A DNA stretch of 31,615 nt, taken from positions 1 through 31,615 of the forward strand of contig NZ_JOGX01000071.1 in assembly GCF_000719555.1 (NCBI RefSeq). The letters run 5' to 3'. The position numbers and the translations under genes were made by a program. This document shows positions 21,964 through 29,429 of this stretch, in pieces. Numbering within the stretch: position 1 is the first letter of the stretch; each line of letters starts with the position of its first letter. The stretch is from Streptomyces sp. NRRL F-5727 (GTDB taxonomy: Bacteria; Actinomycetota; Actinomycetes; Streptomycetales; Streptomycetaceae). The notes under the pieces are model-generated. The model saw nothing but the letters and a program-made list of their open reading frames with translations, did not search any database and was not told the origin of the DNA.

Positions 21964-23158
21964 TCAGGGACGCGCTCCAGCCGCCCTCGGCGGCGACCCG
22001 CAGGGCCCCCTGGTGCAGATCGAGACCGCGGGCCGCGGTCGGCGTTCCCACCTGGGCGAGCGGGCCCTCGCCCTCGAAGGCGGCGGTCCGGAGGCGGAAG
22101 GCTTCCGGCTCGACGCAGCTGACCGTACGCGGCCGCCAGCGCCCCGGAGCGGGCGCGTCGGGGCGGGGCGGGGCGGCAGGGCGAGTTGGAGCTGCGCGAC
22201 AGCCGGGCGCTCCACCCAGTGGCCGGTGTGCGCCGCCGTCCAGGAGGCCATGACGAGCGCGGCCCGTGACGGCGTGCCGCACACCGGCGCGCCGGCGGCG
22301 AGGGAGGGCGGCGTCCGGTCGGCGGGCCCGCGGCGCCTCGATGAGGTCCGTTCGCCCCGCCTCCCTCCCGAGGACGCGGGCGAACCGGCGGGCGAGGCGG
22401 GGGCCGCCCCGGGCGGCCCACCCCAGGACGACCTCACGGAAGGCCGCCTCCCGGCCGTCGGCGTCAACGTGCGCCCCGGCGGCGAGGATCGCCTCTCCCG
22501 CCCCCGAAAGGGCCCGGCACAACCCGCGCACGGGAACGCGGTCCGCGTGTTCGGGGTAGCGCACGGAACGCAGCTCCCCCCTCACGTGACGCAGCAGCGT
22601 GGCGGCCGCGCGCGCGTCGGATCCCAGGTCTCCGCCGGGCGGCTGACGCGGACGACCGGACCGGCCGGTGCGAGGAGCGTGACCGCGTCCGCGCGCCGAC
22701 CGGCGGCCGACAGGTGCCATGAGCGGTCGTCGAGGTGGCACTCGCCACCGGCCGCGCGGAGCAGTCCACCTCCGTCGAGGAAGACCCGGATCTCCCGCGA
22801 TCCGGCGTCCAGGGTCACTCCCCCTGTCCCGGAGGGAACGAAGTCGACGTCGCCGACCCGGTCCAGCCACACGTTCAACAGGGCGGGGGGCGCAGGCTCT
22901 TCGACGGCGAACCCGCGGTCGACAACGAGCTGGAGGAGGGCGGTCAGCCGGCTTCCGCCCCGCTCCACGGTCAGATGGCGTACGGTCGCCGTCGCCAGGT
23001 CGTCGTCGGCGCCCGGCTCCTCCACGTGCTCCGCCTGCCGCCGCCTCCGCCATCCGTGCCACCGAACGGTCCAGCAGCGTCGCCGGCACGGACACGGCCG
23101 AATCCGAACGCGTCGGCGAGCGCGGCGCGTCGGGCACGGGAGAAGCCGGGGTCGTCAT
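21964..23158 (-). pseudogene. Gene of unknown family broken by several frameshifts
   Basis: Credible protein appears in pieces that alternate between two minus-strand frames. The pieces are MTTPASPVPDAPRSPTRSDS (from 23158), then EEPGADDDLATATVRHLTVERG to RVSRPAETWD (about 23030-22620), then DARAAATLLRHVRGELRSV to GREAGRTDLIEAP (about 22615-22335). They continue as PSLAAGAPVCGTPSRAALVM to VAQLQLALPPRP (about 22330-22165), then APAPGRWRPRTVSCVEPEAF to GALRVAAEGGWSAS (to about 21975). The joins fall in GC-rich runs. Repaired, it would be a protein of roughly 390 residues. I do not recognise the family. It is either decayed or damaged by base-calling errors. Confidence 0.65.
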
Positions 23159-23255
23159 CCCGCGATGCTCGCAGACGACGCCGTCCGCCCGCCGCGCACC
23201 GTGCGCTGCGGGACCAGCTGACGCGCCCGCGACCCCGAGCGCGTTTCTGCGCGGG

Positions 23256-23744
23256 CTACCGCCCCCGCGCTGCGGCCTCGGCCGCGGCGTACGAGGAGGC
23301 GAAGGTGAAGGCGCGCGGGGACGGCCCGTGCGCCCGCAGGTCCGCCAGCCGCTCCAGGGCCTCGCCGACGGTCGGGACGTGGCCGGCGGGGATCCACCAG
23401 AGCACCAGGTGCGCCTCGACGTGCCGCTCGAACCAGTCGCGGCGCCGCCGCATCACCTCCAGGTGCCCGCTGCGGTAGGTGAAGTCCCACAGCGCCTCCT
23501 GGGACTCCCACACGGAGAGGTTGACGATGACGTTCTCGCCCGCGGGGCGCAGCCCGGTGGCGTCGTCCGTCCCGTCCTCCACGAGCCGCCACACGAAGCC
23601 GGGCGCGCTGTCGGCGGCGGCGTTGACCGGGTCGAGCATCTCGACGAAGGGAGCGATGCGCGGGTCGTCGAGGGGGTGGAGGAGCGTGGCCACGTTGAGC
23701 TGGGCGAGGTGGACGGCGGGCACGGCGGGCGGGGATGCGGTCAT
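23256..23744 (-). CDS. DUF3291 domain protein
   Basis: A protein of 162 residues with the DUF3291 pattern: VHLAQLNVATLLHPLDDPRIAPFVEMLDPVNAAADSAPGFVWRL, VIVNLSVWESQEALWDFTYRSGHLEVMRRRRDWFER and HLVLWWIPAGHVPTVGEALERL. It belongs to the dimeric alpha/beta-barrel (ABM) superfamily, where related proteins are heme or quinol monooxygenases, though DUF3291 itself is uncharacterised. A TTGACA-18 nt-TGGGAT promoter ends 6 nt before the ATG, so it is likely leaderless. It follows the wHTH regulator gene by 32 nt on the same strand and is a natural candidate for its target. Confidence 0.85.
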   Translation of the reverse strand: MTASPPAVPAVHLAQLNVATLLHPLDDPRIAPFVEMLDPVNAAADSAPGFVWRLVEDGTDDATGLRPAGENVIVNLSVWESQEALWDFTYRSGHLEVMRRRRDWFERHVEAHLVLWWIPAGHVPTVGEALERLADLRAHGPSPRAFTFASSYAAAEAAARGR

Positions 23745-23750
23745 GGCCTC

Positions 23751-23789
23751 ATCCCAGCACGGCGCACTTTTCTATGTCAATCTTGATTG
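23751..23789 (-). promoter_or_regulatory. Promoter and inverted repeat before the DUF3291 gene
   Basis: On the minus strand TTGACA (23780-23775) is followed after 18 nt by TGGGAT (23756-23751), 6 nt before the ATG. The -35 overlaps CAATC-TT-GATTG (23778-23789), an inverted repeat that lies over the last codons of the upstream regulator gene. It is a likely operator. Confidence 0.6.
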
Positions 23790-24469
23790 TTTTTAGAAGC
23801 CTCGACCACCACACAGCACTCCCCCGGCCGGGCGTCCATGCGGGCCCGAACGGGGCCGTCGGCACCGATCAGCCCTTCGATGAGCGCGAGGTTCATGCCG
23901 CAGACGAGCGGCGGAAAGCGTTCGGCCACGGCATGGAAGGGGCAGTTGCGCATGCGGATGACGGACGAAGCGTCCTCGCCGACACCCTCCCCCTCCCGGC
24001 CGGCGGCTTCGAGGTGCGGCTCGTAGCCGCGCGCGGCCAGCATCGCCATGGCTTCCTCAAGGCCCGCGCAGGGCTCGTCCGAGCCGCGCAGGGCCTCGCC
24101 CCGGCGGCGCGCGGCCGCGCTCAGCCCGACGTCGAGGCCGGCCTGTTCGGCAGCCTCGGCGAGCAGTTCGGCCGCCGTCCGGTAGTCACGGCCCGGCAGG
24201 GACACCGACCGCTCGCCCGGCGCCCGCGTGTACACCTTGGCGGGACGCCCCGCCCCCGGCCCCGACCGACCCGAGAGGCGGCGGCTGCCGCTCTCCAGCA
24301 GCCCGGCCCCGGTCAGCCGGTCCAGATGGTGCGCGGCGAGCGTCCGCGCCACCCCGACCGCCTCGGCGGCCTCGTTACGCCCCACCTCGCGGCCCTGCGC
24401 GACCACGTACTCGTAGAGGCGGCGGCGCACCGGATCCTGCAGCACCGCGATCGCGTCGATGTCCTTCAT
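23777..24469 (-). CDS. Winged-helix regulator with C-terminal cysteines (SufR-like layout)
   Basis: A protein of 230 residues. Residues 1-85 form a MarR/ArsR-type winged helix (ALVLQ-type start IDAIAVLQDPVRRRLYEYVV, VGRNEAAEAVGVARTLAAHHLDRLTGAGLL). The C-terminal half carries Cys134, Cys176, Cys190, Cys218 and Cys219, with CPFHAVAERFPPLVCGMNLAL resembling the Fe-S region of SufR-type regulators. Binding of a cluster or another metal is an inference. TAGAAT (24476-24481, minus) ends 6 nt before the ATG, so the mRNA should be leaderless. The last codons (SKNNQD) are AT-rich, because the downstream operator and -35 lie within them. Confidence 0.8.
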   Translation of the reverse strand: MKDIDAIAVLQDPVRRRLYEYVVAQGREVGRNEAAEAVGVARTLAAHHLDRLTGAGLLESGSRRLSGRSGPGAGRPAKVYTRAPGERSVSLPGRDYRTAAELLAEAAEQAGLDVGLSAAARRRGEALRGSDEPCAGLEEAMAMLAARGYEPHLEAAGREGEGVGEDASSVIRMRNCPFHAVAERFPPLVCGMNLALIEGLIGADGPVRARMDARPGECCVVVEASKNNQD

Positions 24470-24475
24470 CCAGGC

Positions 24476-24481
24476 ATTCTA
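24476..24481 (-). promoter_or_regulatory. -10 box of the leaderless wHTH regulator gene
   Basis: TAGAAT on the minus strand ends 6 nt before the start codon, with no Shine-Dalgarno and only a weak -35 candidate. Confidence 0.55.
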
Positions 24482-24589
24482 GTGACAACGCAGATGGGAA
24501 ATAGAAGCCCGGGCAGGGCGGAGTAGCCTGCTGCCGGGTTCTCTCAGACTTCCGTGACGAGTGGAGCGACCCACAGCCGGGGGCATGGC

Positions 24590-24982
24590 GTGCGCGTGCA
24601 CAGAATCGTCGTTCCCGTCCTCGCCGTGATGGCGGTGGCGACGGGGTGTTCGTCGTCCGAGGACGGGGCCGACCGGCAGCGGTCGACCGAGTCGCGGCAG
24701 CTGTACTGCACGGCGCTGGGCGTGTGGCAGGACGCGTCGCGCGCCGAGGGCGCGAAGACGCCGGACAGCGCGGCGTACCAGAAGATCGGCCCGGCCGCCG
24801 AGAACGTCTACGCCGCGACGAGGCCCCTCCGGGACGAGCACGTCACGGGAGGCCGCACCCTGGCCGAGGAGACCTCGCTGGCGGTCCGGCTCGGCGACGT
24901 CGAGGCGGAAGGCCGTGTCTCGGACTACTGCCAGGCCGCCGGTTTCGAAACGCTGCTGGGGTCACCCCCTCTCGGTCTCTAG
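24590..24982 (+). CDS. Small lipoprotein
   Basis: A protein of 130 residues from the GTG at 24590, chosen because GGGGG lies 6 nt upstream; GTG at 24554 and 24596 are alternatives. It begins with a short Arg-containing n-region (VRVHR), a hydrophobic core and the lipobox VATGC, putting the lipidated Cys near residue 20. The exported part is helical and polar, with two more Cys (QLYCTALGVW and DYCQAAG) that could form a disulfide. Function unknown. It is divergent from the wHTH regulator. Confidence 0.72.
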   Translation: MRVHRIVVPVLAVMAVATGCSSSEDGADRQRSTESRQLYCTALGVWQDASRAEGAKTPDSAAYQKIGPAAENVYAATRPLRDEHVTGGRTLAEETSLAVRLGDVEAEGRVSDYCQAAGFETLLGSPPLGL

Positions 24983-25167
24983 CTCCCGGGATCGGGGGCC
25001 GGTTCCGGCCGCGGTGGCGTCGGCGTGCCGGGCGGGAAGGGGTTGGTCGGGGGCGCGGGGCGGGGCTCCGACGGATCAAGCGGATCCCGGGGGCCCGTCG
25101 GATCGTCCGGTTTCGGCGGGGTCGGCCGGGTCGGGGGCCCGGTCCGGGCGGCGCTTCTCATGATCAC
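24979..25167 (-). CDS. Doubtful small proline-rich ORF downstream of the LigD polymerase gene
   Basis: A 62-codon frame whose product is over one third Pro (with words such as PTRPTPPKPDDP). It begins 7 nt after the polymerase gene's stop and ends at the convergent lipoprotein's stop. There is no good ribosome binding site, and the composition alone does not prove coding. It otherwise fills the 190-base space between the two genes. Listed at low confidence. Confidence 0.25.
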   Translation of the reverse strand: MIMRSAARTGPPTRPTPPKPDDPTGPRDPLDPSEPRPAPPTNPFPPGTPTPPRPEPAPDPGS

Positions 25168-25173
25168 ACCAGC

Positions 25174-26082
25174 TCACGAGGTCAGCTTCTCCAGCCGTCC
25201 ACGGGCCGCCCTCAGGGAGCGCCCGCGGGGCAGCTCTCGCTTCCAGGGGTCGTCGTCCTCCAGGCGCTCCCCGAGCGTGGCCAGCGTCCAGCGCCGCGGG
25301 GTGAGGTCGGGGGCGTCGAGTTCGGTCCAGCTCAGCGGGGTGGCCACCGGGGCGCCGGGGCGGGCGCGGACGGCGTAGGGGGTGACGGCGGTCTGGCCGT
25401 AGCCGTTGCGCTGGACGTCGAGGTAGAGCCGTCCCTTGCGGGCCTGTTTCCGCGCCGCGGTGGTGAGCTGGTCCGGGTACCGGGCGGCGAGCAGTCCGGC
25501 CACGTCGGCGGCGAACGCCCGTACCTCGTCGAAGGCCGTACGGCGATCGAGCGGGACCACCACGTGCAGTCCGCGCGAGCCGGTGGTCATCAGGGCCGCC
25601 GGCAGGCCGAGTTCGTCGAGCAGGTCGTGCAGCAGGGCGGCGGTCCACCTGACCGGTTCGAAGTCGTCGCCGGGAGGGTCGAGATCGAAGACCAGGCGGT
25701 CGGGGTGGTCGGGCCGGTCGGCCTTGGACAGCCAGCGGTGGGGGGTGATGCACGCCTGGTCGACCAGGTAGAGCAGCGAGGCCAGGTCGTCGCAGACCGC
25801 GTACGTGACGGTGCCGCCCTCCTTGGGCAGCTCCGCGCGGTGGATCCAGCCCGGGAAGTAGTCGGGGGTGTCCTTCTGCATGAAACGACCGTCGCCGATG
25901 CCGTCGGGGTAGCGCTCCAGCATCAACGGGCGTCCGCGCAGGTGCGGCAGGATGCGCGGCCCGGCCCGGCGGTAATGGTCCGCGAGGTCGGCCTTGGTGA
26001 TGCCGTCGTCGGGGAAGAGCTCCTTCCCCGCTCGCTTGATCTCGACGGTCCGGCCGCTCACACGGATGTCGGTGGTGGTCAT
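25174..26082 (-). CDS. ligD: LigD-type polymerase/primase domain protein (NHEJ)
   Basis: A protein of 302 residues. It is the primase-like polymerase domain of bacterial end-joining LigD as a separate polypeptide: ELFPDDGITKADLADHYRRAGPRILPHLRGRPL, PDYFPGWI, ASLLYLVDQACITPHRWLSK, the catalytic FDLDPPGDDF (Asp133, Asp135), TTGSRGLHVVVPL and RKQARKGRLYLDVQRNGYGQT. Length and motifs are complete, so it should be active in adding nucleotides at break ends with Ku. GAGG sits 8 nt before the ATG at 26082. The start region is duplicated 38 bp upstream. It is third in a phosphoesterase-ligase-polymerase cistron order; Ku is not in the window. Confidence 0.92.
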   Translation of the reverse strand: MTTTDIRVSGRTVEIKRAGKELFPDDGITKADLADHYRRAGPRILPHLRGRPLMLERYPDGIGDGRFMQKDTPDYFPGWIHRAELPKEGGTVTYAVCDDLASLLYLVDQACITPHRWLSKADRPDHPDRLVFDLDPPGDDFEPVRWTAALLHDLLDELGLPAALMTTGSRGLHVVVPLDRRTAFDEVRAFAADVAGLLAARYPDQLTTAARKQARKGRLYLDVQRNGYGQTAVTPYAVRARPGAPVATPLSWTELDAPDLTPRRWTLATLGERLEDDDPWKRELPRGRSLRAARGRLEKLTS

Positions 26083-26137
26083 GGCGCGCCTCGCTCACGG
26101 ACGATGTCGGTGGTGGTCATGGCGCGCCTCGCTCACG
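26065..26137. repeat. 35-bp tandem duplication covering the polymerase start region
   Basis: The same 35 bases occur at 26065-26099 and 26103-26137 (period 38 bp). Each copy holds the ribosome binding region, the ATG and the first codons of the polymerase gene (minus strand GAGGCGCGCCATGACCACC). The upstream copy's ATG (26120) leads only to a 13-codon frame. Confidence 0.95.
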
Positions 26138-26856
26138 CACGACGTCGGTGAGCCGCTTGCCGCCGCGCAGGCCCTTGTAGCGGGGGGGCGGAGCCGCCCT
26201 GCGCCGGTCCACTCGGTGAAGTCGATCTGGACGACCGGTTCGGGGCTGACCCAGTGCACGGCCCGCTCCCGGACGTCGTCGGCGAACGGCGAGCGGTCCT
26301 GCTCCAGCCGGTCCAGCCGTCCCCGCAGCCGGCGCAGGGTGGCCGTGTCGTAGCCGGTACTGACCTTGCCCGCGTACCGGAGCCGCTCGCCCTGGTAGTG
26401 GCCGACGAGCAGTGCGCCGAATCCGGCCCGCCTGCCGGCCGGTTCGGTGAAGTCGCCGACCACCAGCTCCTGGCCGGCGGCGCACGTGAGCTTGAGCCAG
26501 GCGGTGCAGCGCCCGTGCAGGGAGGGGCCGTCCGCCCGTTCGGCGATCAGTCCCTCCCAGCCGCGTCCGCAGGCGTCGGCCGGCAGGTCCCGGCCGTCAC
26601 GGCCGACGCGGTGGGGCGTGAAGCGCAGCGGGAGCCGGAAGGCGAACGCGTAGTGGAGCGGGGACGTGCGGGTGCGCACCGGCAGGGCCGTGACGCTCCG
26701 GCCGTCCAGCCGCAGCAGGTCGAAGAGGTCGCCGAAGGTCCGGGGGTCGCTGAGCACGGCGAGCATCGGCTGCGGCTCACGGAACTCTAGGGCCCCGTTC
26801 TCCGCGCCGCGCAGCCGGTCGCGGTCGGCCTCGGACAGCCGGTCCAGCACGCTCAT
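26117..26856 (-). pseudogene. Degenerate LigD-type ATP-dependent DNA ligase domain
   Basis: The frame begins as a normal LigD ligase (MSVLDRLSEADRDRLRGAENG, EPQPMLAVLSD) but jumps at residue 43 (about 26728) from TFGD straight into LFDLLRLDGRSVTALPV. The 90-100 residues that should lie between, including the ExKxDGxR motif with the catalytic lysine, are absent. A GACCT microrepeat flanks the join. Other catalytic motifs are altered: LIAERADGPSLHGR and WLKLTC have Glu and Thr where Lys is expected. A G7 tract (26182-26188) shifts the frame; with one more base it would read RYKGLRGGKRLTDVVRERGAP and stop at 26117. As read it runs to 26095. It cannot be an active ligase. Confidence 0.82.
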
Positions 26857-26863
26857 TGCGGCC

Positions 26864-27517
26864 TCAGCCTCCCTCTGTCTCTTCCTCCCGGCCCGGCTCC
26901 GCCTCCTTGCCCGACTCCGCCTCCTCGGCGACCTTCTTTAGCGTCCGCCCACTACGCGCCGAGCGCGCCCGCCGGGGGTCAGGCGTGGTGCCGTGTGCGG
27001 TACGGCCGTGCCTGACCAGCAGCCACGCCTCCCGCTCCCCGTCCGCCCCCTTGCGGAACCGGGTGAGCGCCCAGTCGCCGTGCAGCTTGCGCCCCGCCAG
27101 CCGGAAGGAGGCGTGGCCGGCGTCCAGCGCCTCGGCGAAGGGGACCTCGTGGCCCCGCTGGTCGGTGCTGCGGTTCTCGTACCGGCCCTCGTCCCAGATG
27201 ATCACCGTGCCGGCGCCGTACTCGCCCGGGGCGATCGTCCCCTCGAAGTCGCGGTACTCGAGCGGGTGGTCCTCGGTGGGCATCGCCAGCCGCTTGTCGT
27301 GCGGATCGCCGGAGGGGCCCTTCGGCACCGACCAGGACTTGAGCACCCCGTCCACCTCAAGGCGGAAGTCGAAGTGCATCGACGTGGCGTCGTGGATCTG
27401 CACCACGAACACGGGCTCGCGCCCGTCCCCTCCGCCGCTCTTCCCCTCGGGCTCGCGCGTCCTGCGGAAGTCCCGTTTCCGTCGGTACTCGGTCAGCGTC
27501 CCGTCCGATGCGGCCAT
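26864..27517 (-). CDS. LigD-type 3'-phosphoesterase domain protein
   Basis: A protein of 217 residues. It carries the phosphoesterase domain of LigD: VFVVQIHDATSMHFDFRLEVDGVLKSWSVPKGPS (metal-binding His42 and His48 with Asp50), MPTEDHPLEYRDFEGTIAPGEYGAGTVIIWDEGRYE, then RLAGRKLHGDWALTRFRKG and WLLVRHGRTAH. This domain resects ribonucleotides and 3'-phosphates from break ends. A charged tail of about 45 residues rich in Arg and Glu follows. Stop to ligase start is 7 nt, so it heads the split-LigD operon. It is intact although the ligase behind it is not. Confidence 0.9.
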   Translation of the reverse strand: MAASDGTLTEYRRKRDFRRTREPEGKSGGGDGREPVFVVQIHDATSMHFDFRLEVDGVLKSWSVPKGPSGDPHDKRLAMPTEDHPLEYRDFEGTIAPGEYGAGTVIIWDEGRYENRSTDQRGHEVPFAEALDAGHASFRLAGRKLHGDWALTRFRKGADGEREAWLLVRHGRTAHGTTPDPRRARSARSGRTLKKVAEEAESGKEAEPGREEETEGG

Positions 27518-27656
27518 GGCCGTCCTTCCTCTCCGGCCCCGCGACTACCCCGCGGATCAGGTGACGACACCACGCCCGGAATGACGGCGGCGATGCGGGG
27601 CAGCCGCCCCGGCACAGGACACCTGCTCAGACGTACGAAGGCGAGGTGTGCGGGCG

Positions 27657-28298
27657 ATGACCGCCGCCGACACGATGACCTCACGACTGCTGTCGGAGTA
27701 CGGCCGGACCTACGCGCAGCAGGCGGGCATCACCCTGCGCGACAAGCCCTCCCCGCTGTACCGGCTCCTCGTGCTCACGGTGCTCTGCTCGATCCGGATC
27801 AGCGCCGACACGGCCGTCGCGGCCGCGCGGGAGCTGTCCCGGGCCGGGTTCCGGACGCCGCGGGCGATGGCCCGCTCGGGCTGGCAGGAGCGGGTGGACG
27901 CCCTCGGCCGGGCCCACTACGTGCGGTACGACGAGAGCACCGCCACCGCCCTCGGCGACGGGGCGCACCTCGTGCTCGAACGCTGGCACGGCGACCTCCG
28001 CAGGATGCGGGACGAGGCCGACGGCGACGCGGACGCCCTGCGTGAACTGGTCCAGGAGGTGCCGCGGATCGGTCCGGTCGGCGCGGACATCTTCTGCCGG
28101 GAGGTGCAGGCGGTCTGGCCGTGGCTGCGCCCGTACTTCGACGACCGCGCGTGCGAGGTGGCGAAGGACCTGGGCCTGCCGCACACGCCGAGCGGCCTGG
28201 GCCACCGCGTCCCTCCGGAGGACCACGCGAGGTTCGCCGCCGCGCTCGTCCGCGTCGGCCTCTCGAAGGACGCGGCGCAGGAGCTGCGGGCCGCGTGA
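27657..28298 (+). CDS. Endonuclease III-like HhH-GPD DNA glycosylase
   Basis: A protein of 213 residues from the ATG at 27657, with GAGGT 9 nt upstream; a GTG at 27648 is less likely. N-terminal helices (LSEYGRTYAQQAGITLRDKPSPLYRLLVLTVLCSIRISADTAV) lead to the helix-hairpin-helix VPRIGPVGADIFCREVQAVWPWLRPYFDDRACEVAKDLGLP. This is the form of HhH-GPD proteins that bind DNA and excise damaged bases. No four-Cys Fe-S loop is present, and the usual catalytic Lys of endonuclease III is not evident, so it may be a binder or an atypical glycosylase. It is divergent from the LigD-like operon, so the locus groups DNA-repair genes. Confidence 0.78.
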   Translation: MTAADTMTSRLLSEYGRTYAQQAGITLRDKPSPLYRLLVLTVLCSIRISADTAVAAARELSRAGFRTPRAMARSGWQERVDALGRAHYVRYDESTATALGDGAHLVLERWHGDLRRMRDEADGDADALRELVQEVPRIGPVGADIFCREVQAVWPWLRPYFDDRACEVAKDLGLPHTPSGLGHRVPPEDHARFAAALVRVGLSKDAAQELRAA

Positions 28299-28302
28299 CC
28301 CC

Positions 28303-28403
28303 ACCGACGGACCGGCGGGGCCACAGACCGACGGACCGACCGACCGGCGGACCAGCAGACCGAGGGACCCGCGGACCGGCGGACCGACGCACCGCCGGAC
28401 CGG
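28303..28403. repeat. Degenerate tandem repeat of GACCGACGGACC-type words
   Basis: About 100 bases between the glycosylase-like gene and the sigma gene consist of short repeated words (GACCGACGG, GACCGGCGG, GACCGAC, GACCAGCAG) with an irregular 8-9-bp period. There is no gene in it. It may serve as a terminator region for the converging genes or be plain repeat slippage. Confidence 0.75.
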
Positions 28404-28442
28404 CCCCGCCGACGTCGACCGCGCGCAGGTACGCCCCGTGGG

Positions 28443-29408
28443 TCACCACCGGGCGACGATCGGCGCCTCCGGTTCGTGCCGCCGCCAGGCTTCGGTGAGC
28501 CGGGCGAGGCGGGCCGGCGCGGCGATGCCCCGTACCGTCGAGATCCTGCCGCGGGCCAGGTCGAACGTCACCGAGCCGACGACCCGGTCGTCGACGACGA
28601 ACAGGGCGGCGGGGCCGCCGTTGACGACCGCGTAGTGGATCGCGGGCGTGCCGCCGGCCAGCCGCCGCTTCGCGGGTGTCGGGGTGAAGCCGGCGCGCGC
28701 GACGGTGGCGATCCGTTCCGCGGTGTCGAACCGGAGCAGCTTCGCGGCCAGACCGGCGCCGTCGGAGATCGCGGTCGCGTCGTCGGTGAGCAGCGCCACC
28801 AGCCGATCGGTGCGCCCCGAGGAGGCGGCGGCGAGGAACTCCTCGACGACTTCGCGGGCCGACGCCGGGTCGATCTCGTCGGCGCCGCGCCGGCGTTCGG
28901 CGGTGACCCGCCGCCGGGCGCGGTGGAGGTGCTGCTGGCTGGCCGACTCGGTGATGTCGAGGATGCCGGCGATCTCGGCATGGCTGTACGAGAACGCCTC
29001 GCGCAGGACGTAGACGGCGCGTTCGAGCGGCGAGAGGCGTTCCATGAGGGTCAGCACCGCCAGGGAGACCGACTCGCGCTGGACGAAGGTGTCGGCCGGG
29101 CCCAGCATGGGATCGCCGTCGAGGAGCGGTTCGGGCAGCCAGGCGCCGGCGGCGCGTTCGCGGCGGACCTGGGCCGAACGGAGCCGGTCCAGGCACAGGT
29201 TGGTGACGACCTTCGTCAGCCATGCCTCCGGCACCTTGATCAACTGCCGGTCGGCGGCCTGCCAGTGCAGGAAGGCGTCCTGGACGGCGTCCTCGGCGTC
29301 GGTGGCGGAGCCGAGGAGACGGTACGCCAGCGAGGCCAGCCGGTTCCGGCTGGCCTCGAACCGGCTGGTGTCGAAGCCGTCGGCGGGGATGTGGTCCACG
29401 CGGATCAC
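28443..29408 (-). CDS. ECF41-type RNA polymerase sigma factor with C-terminal SnoaL-like domain
   Basis: A protein of 321 residues. Sigma region 2 is at about 16-80 (RNRLASLAYRLLGSATDAEDAVQDAFLHW), region 4 at about 115-170 (SPLERAVYVLREAFSYSHAEIAGILDITESASQQHLHRARRR). The linker carries WLPEP at 90-94, a hallmark of the ECF41 group, and the C-terminal domain (185-310) is SnoaL-like with DGAG at 216-219 in place of the usual DGGGK. In this group the C-terminal domain replaces a separate anti-sigma factor and tunes activity, and the partner is an adjacent oxidoreductase-like gene. The flavoprotein gene directly upstream fits that. Confidence 0.92.
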   Translation of the reverse strand: MIRVDHIPADGFDTSRFEASRNRLASLAYRLLGSATDAEDAVQDAFLHWQAADRQLIKVPEAWLTKVVTNLCLDRLRSAQVRRERAAGAWLPEPLLDGDPMLGPADTFVQRESVSLAVLTLMERLSPLERAVYVLREAFSYSHAEIAGILDITESASQQHLHRARRRVTAERRRGADEIDPASAREVVEEFLAAASSGRTDRLVALLTDDATAISDGAGLAAKLLRFDTAERIATVARAGFTPTPAKRRLAGGTPAIHYAVVNGGPAALFVVDDRVVGSVTFDLARGRISTVRGIAAPARLARLTEAWRRHEPEAPIVARW

Positions 29409-29429
29409 CTTAGGCTTCCCGACCGGCCC

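Noticed and set aside
20516..23158. The 880-codon minus-strand frame read as one protein
   Set aside because: Only its first 1.2 kb contains coherent pieces (and only in alternation with another frame). The rest is antisense to the NIPSNAP and Rrf2 genes.
23155..23592. A 145-codon minus-strand frame overlapping the DUF3291 gene
   Set aside because: Shadow of the DUF3291 gene in a neighbouring frame, with no domain.
26095..26116. The ligase's as-read C-terminus (SPTSCVSEARHDHHRHRP) as a real tail
   Set aside because: It arises only after the G7-tract frameshift; the other frame gives the conserved RYKGLRGGKRLTDVV ending at 26117.
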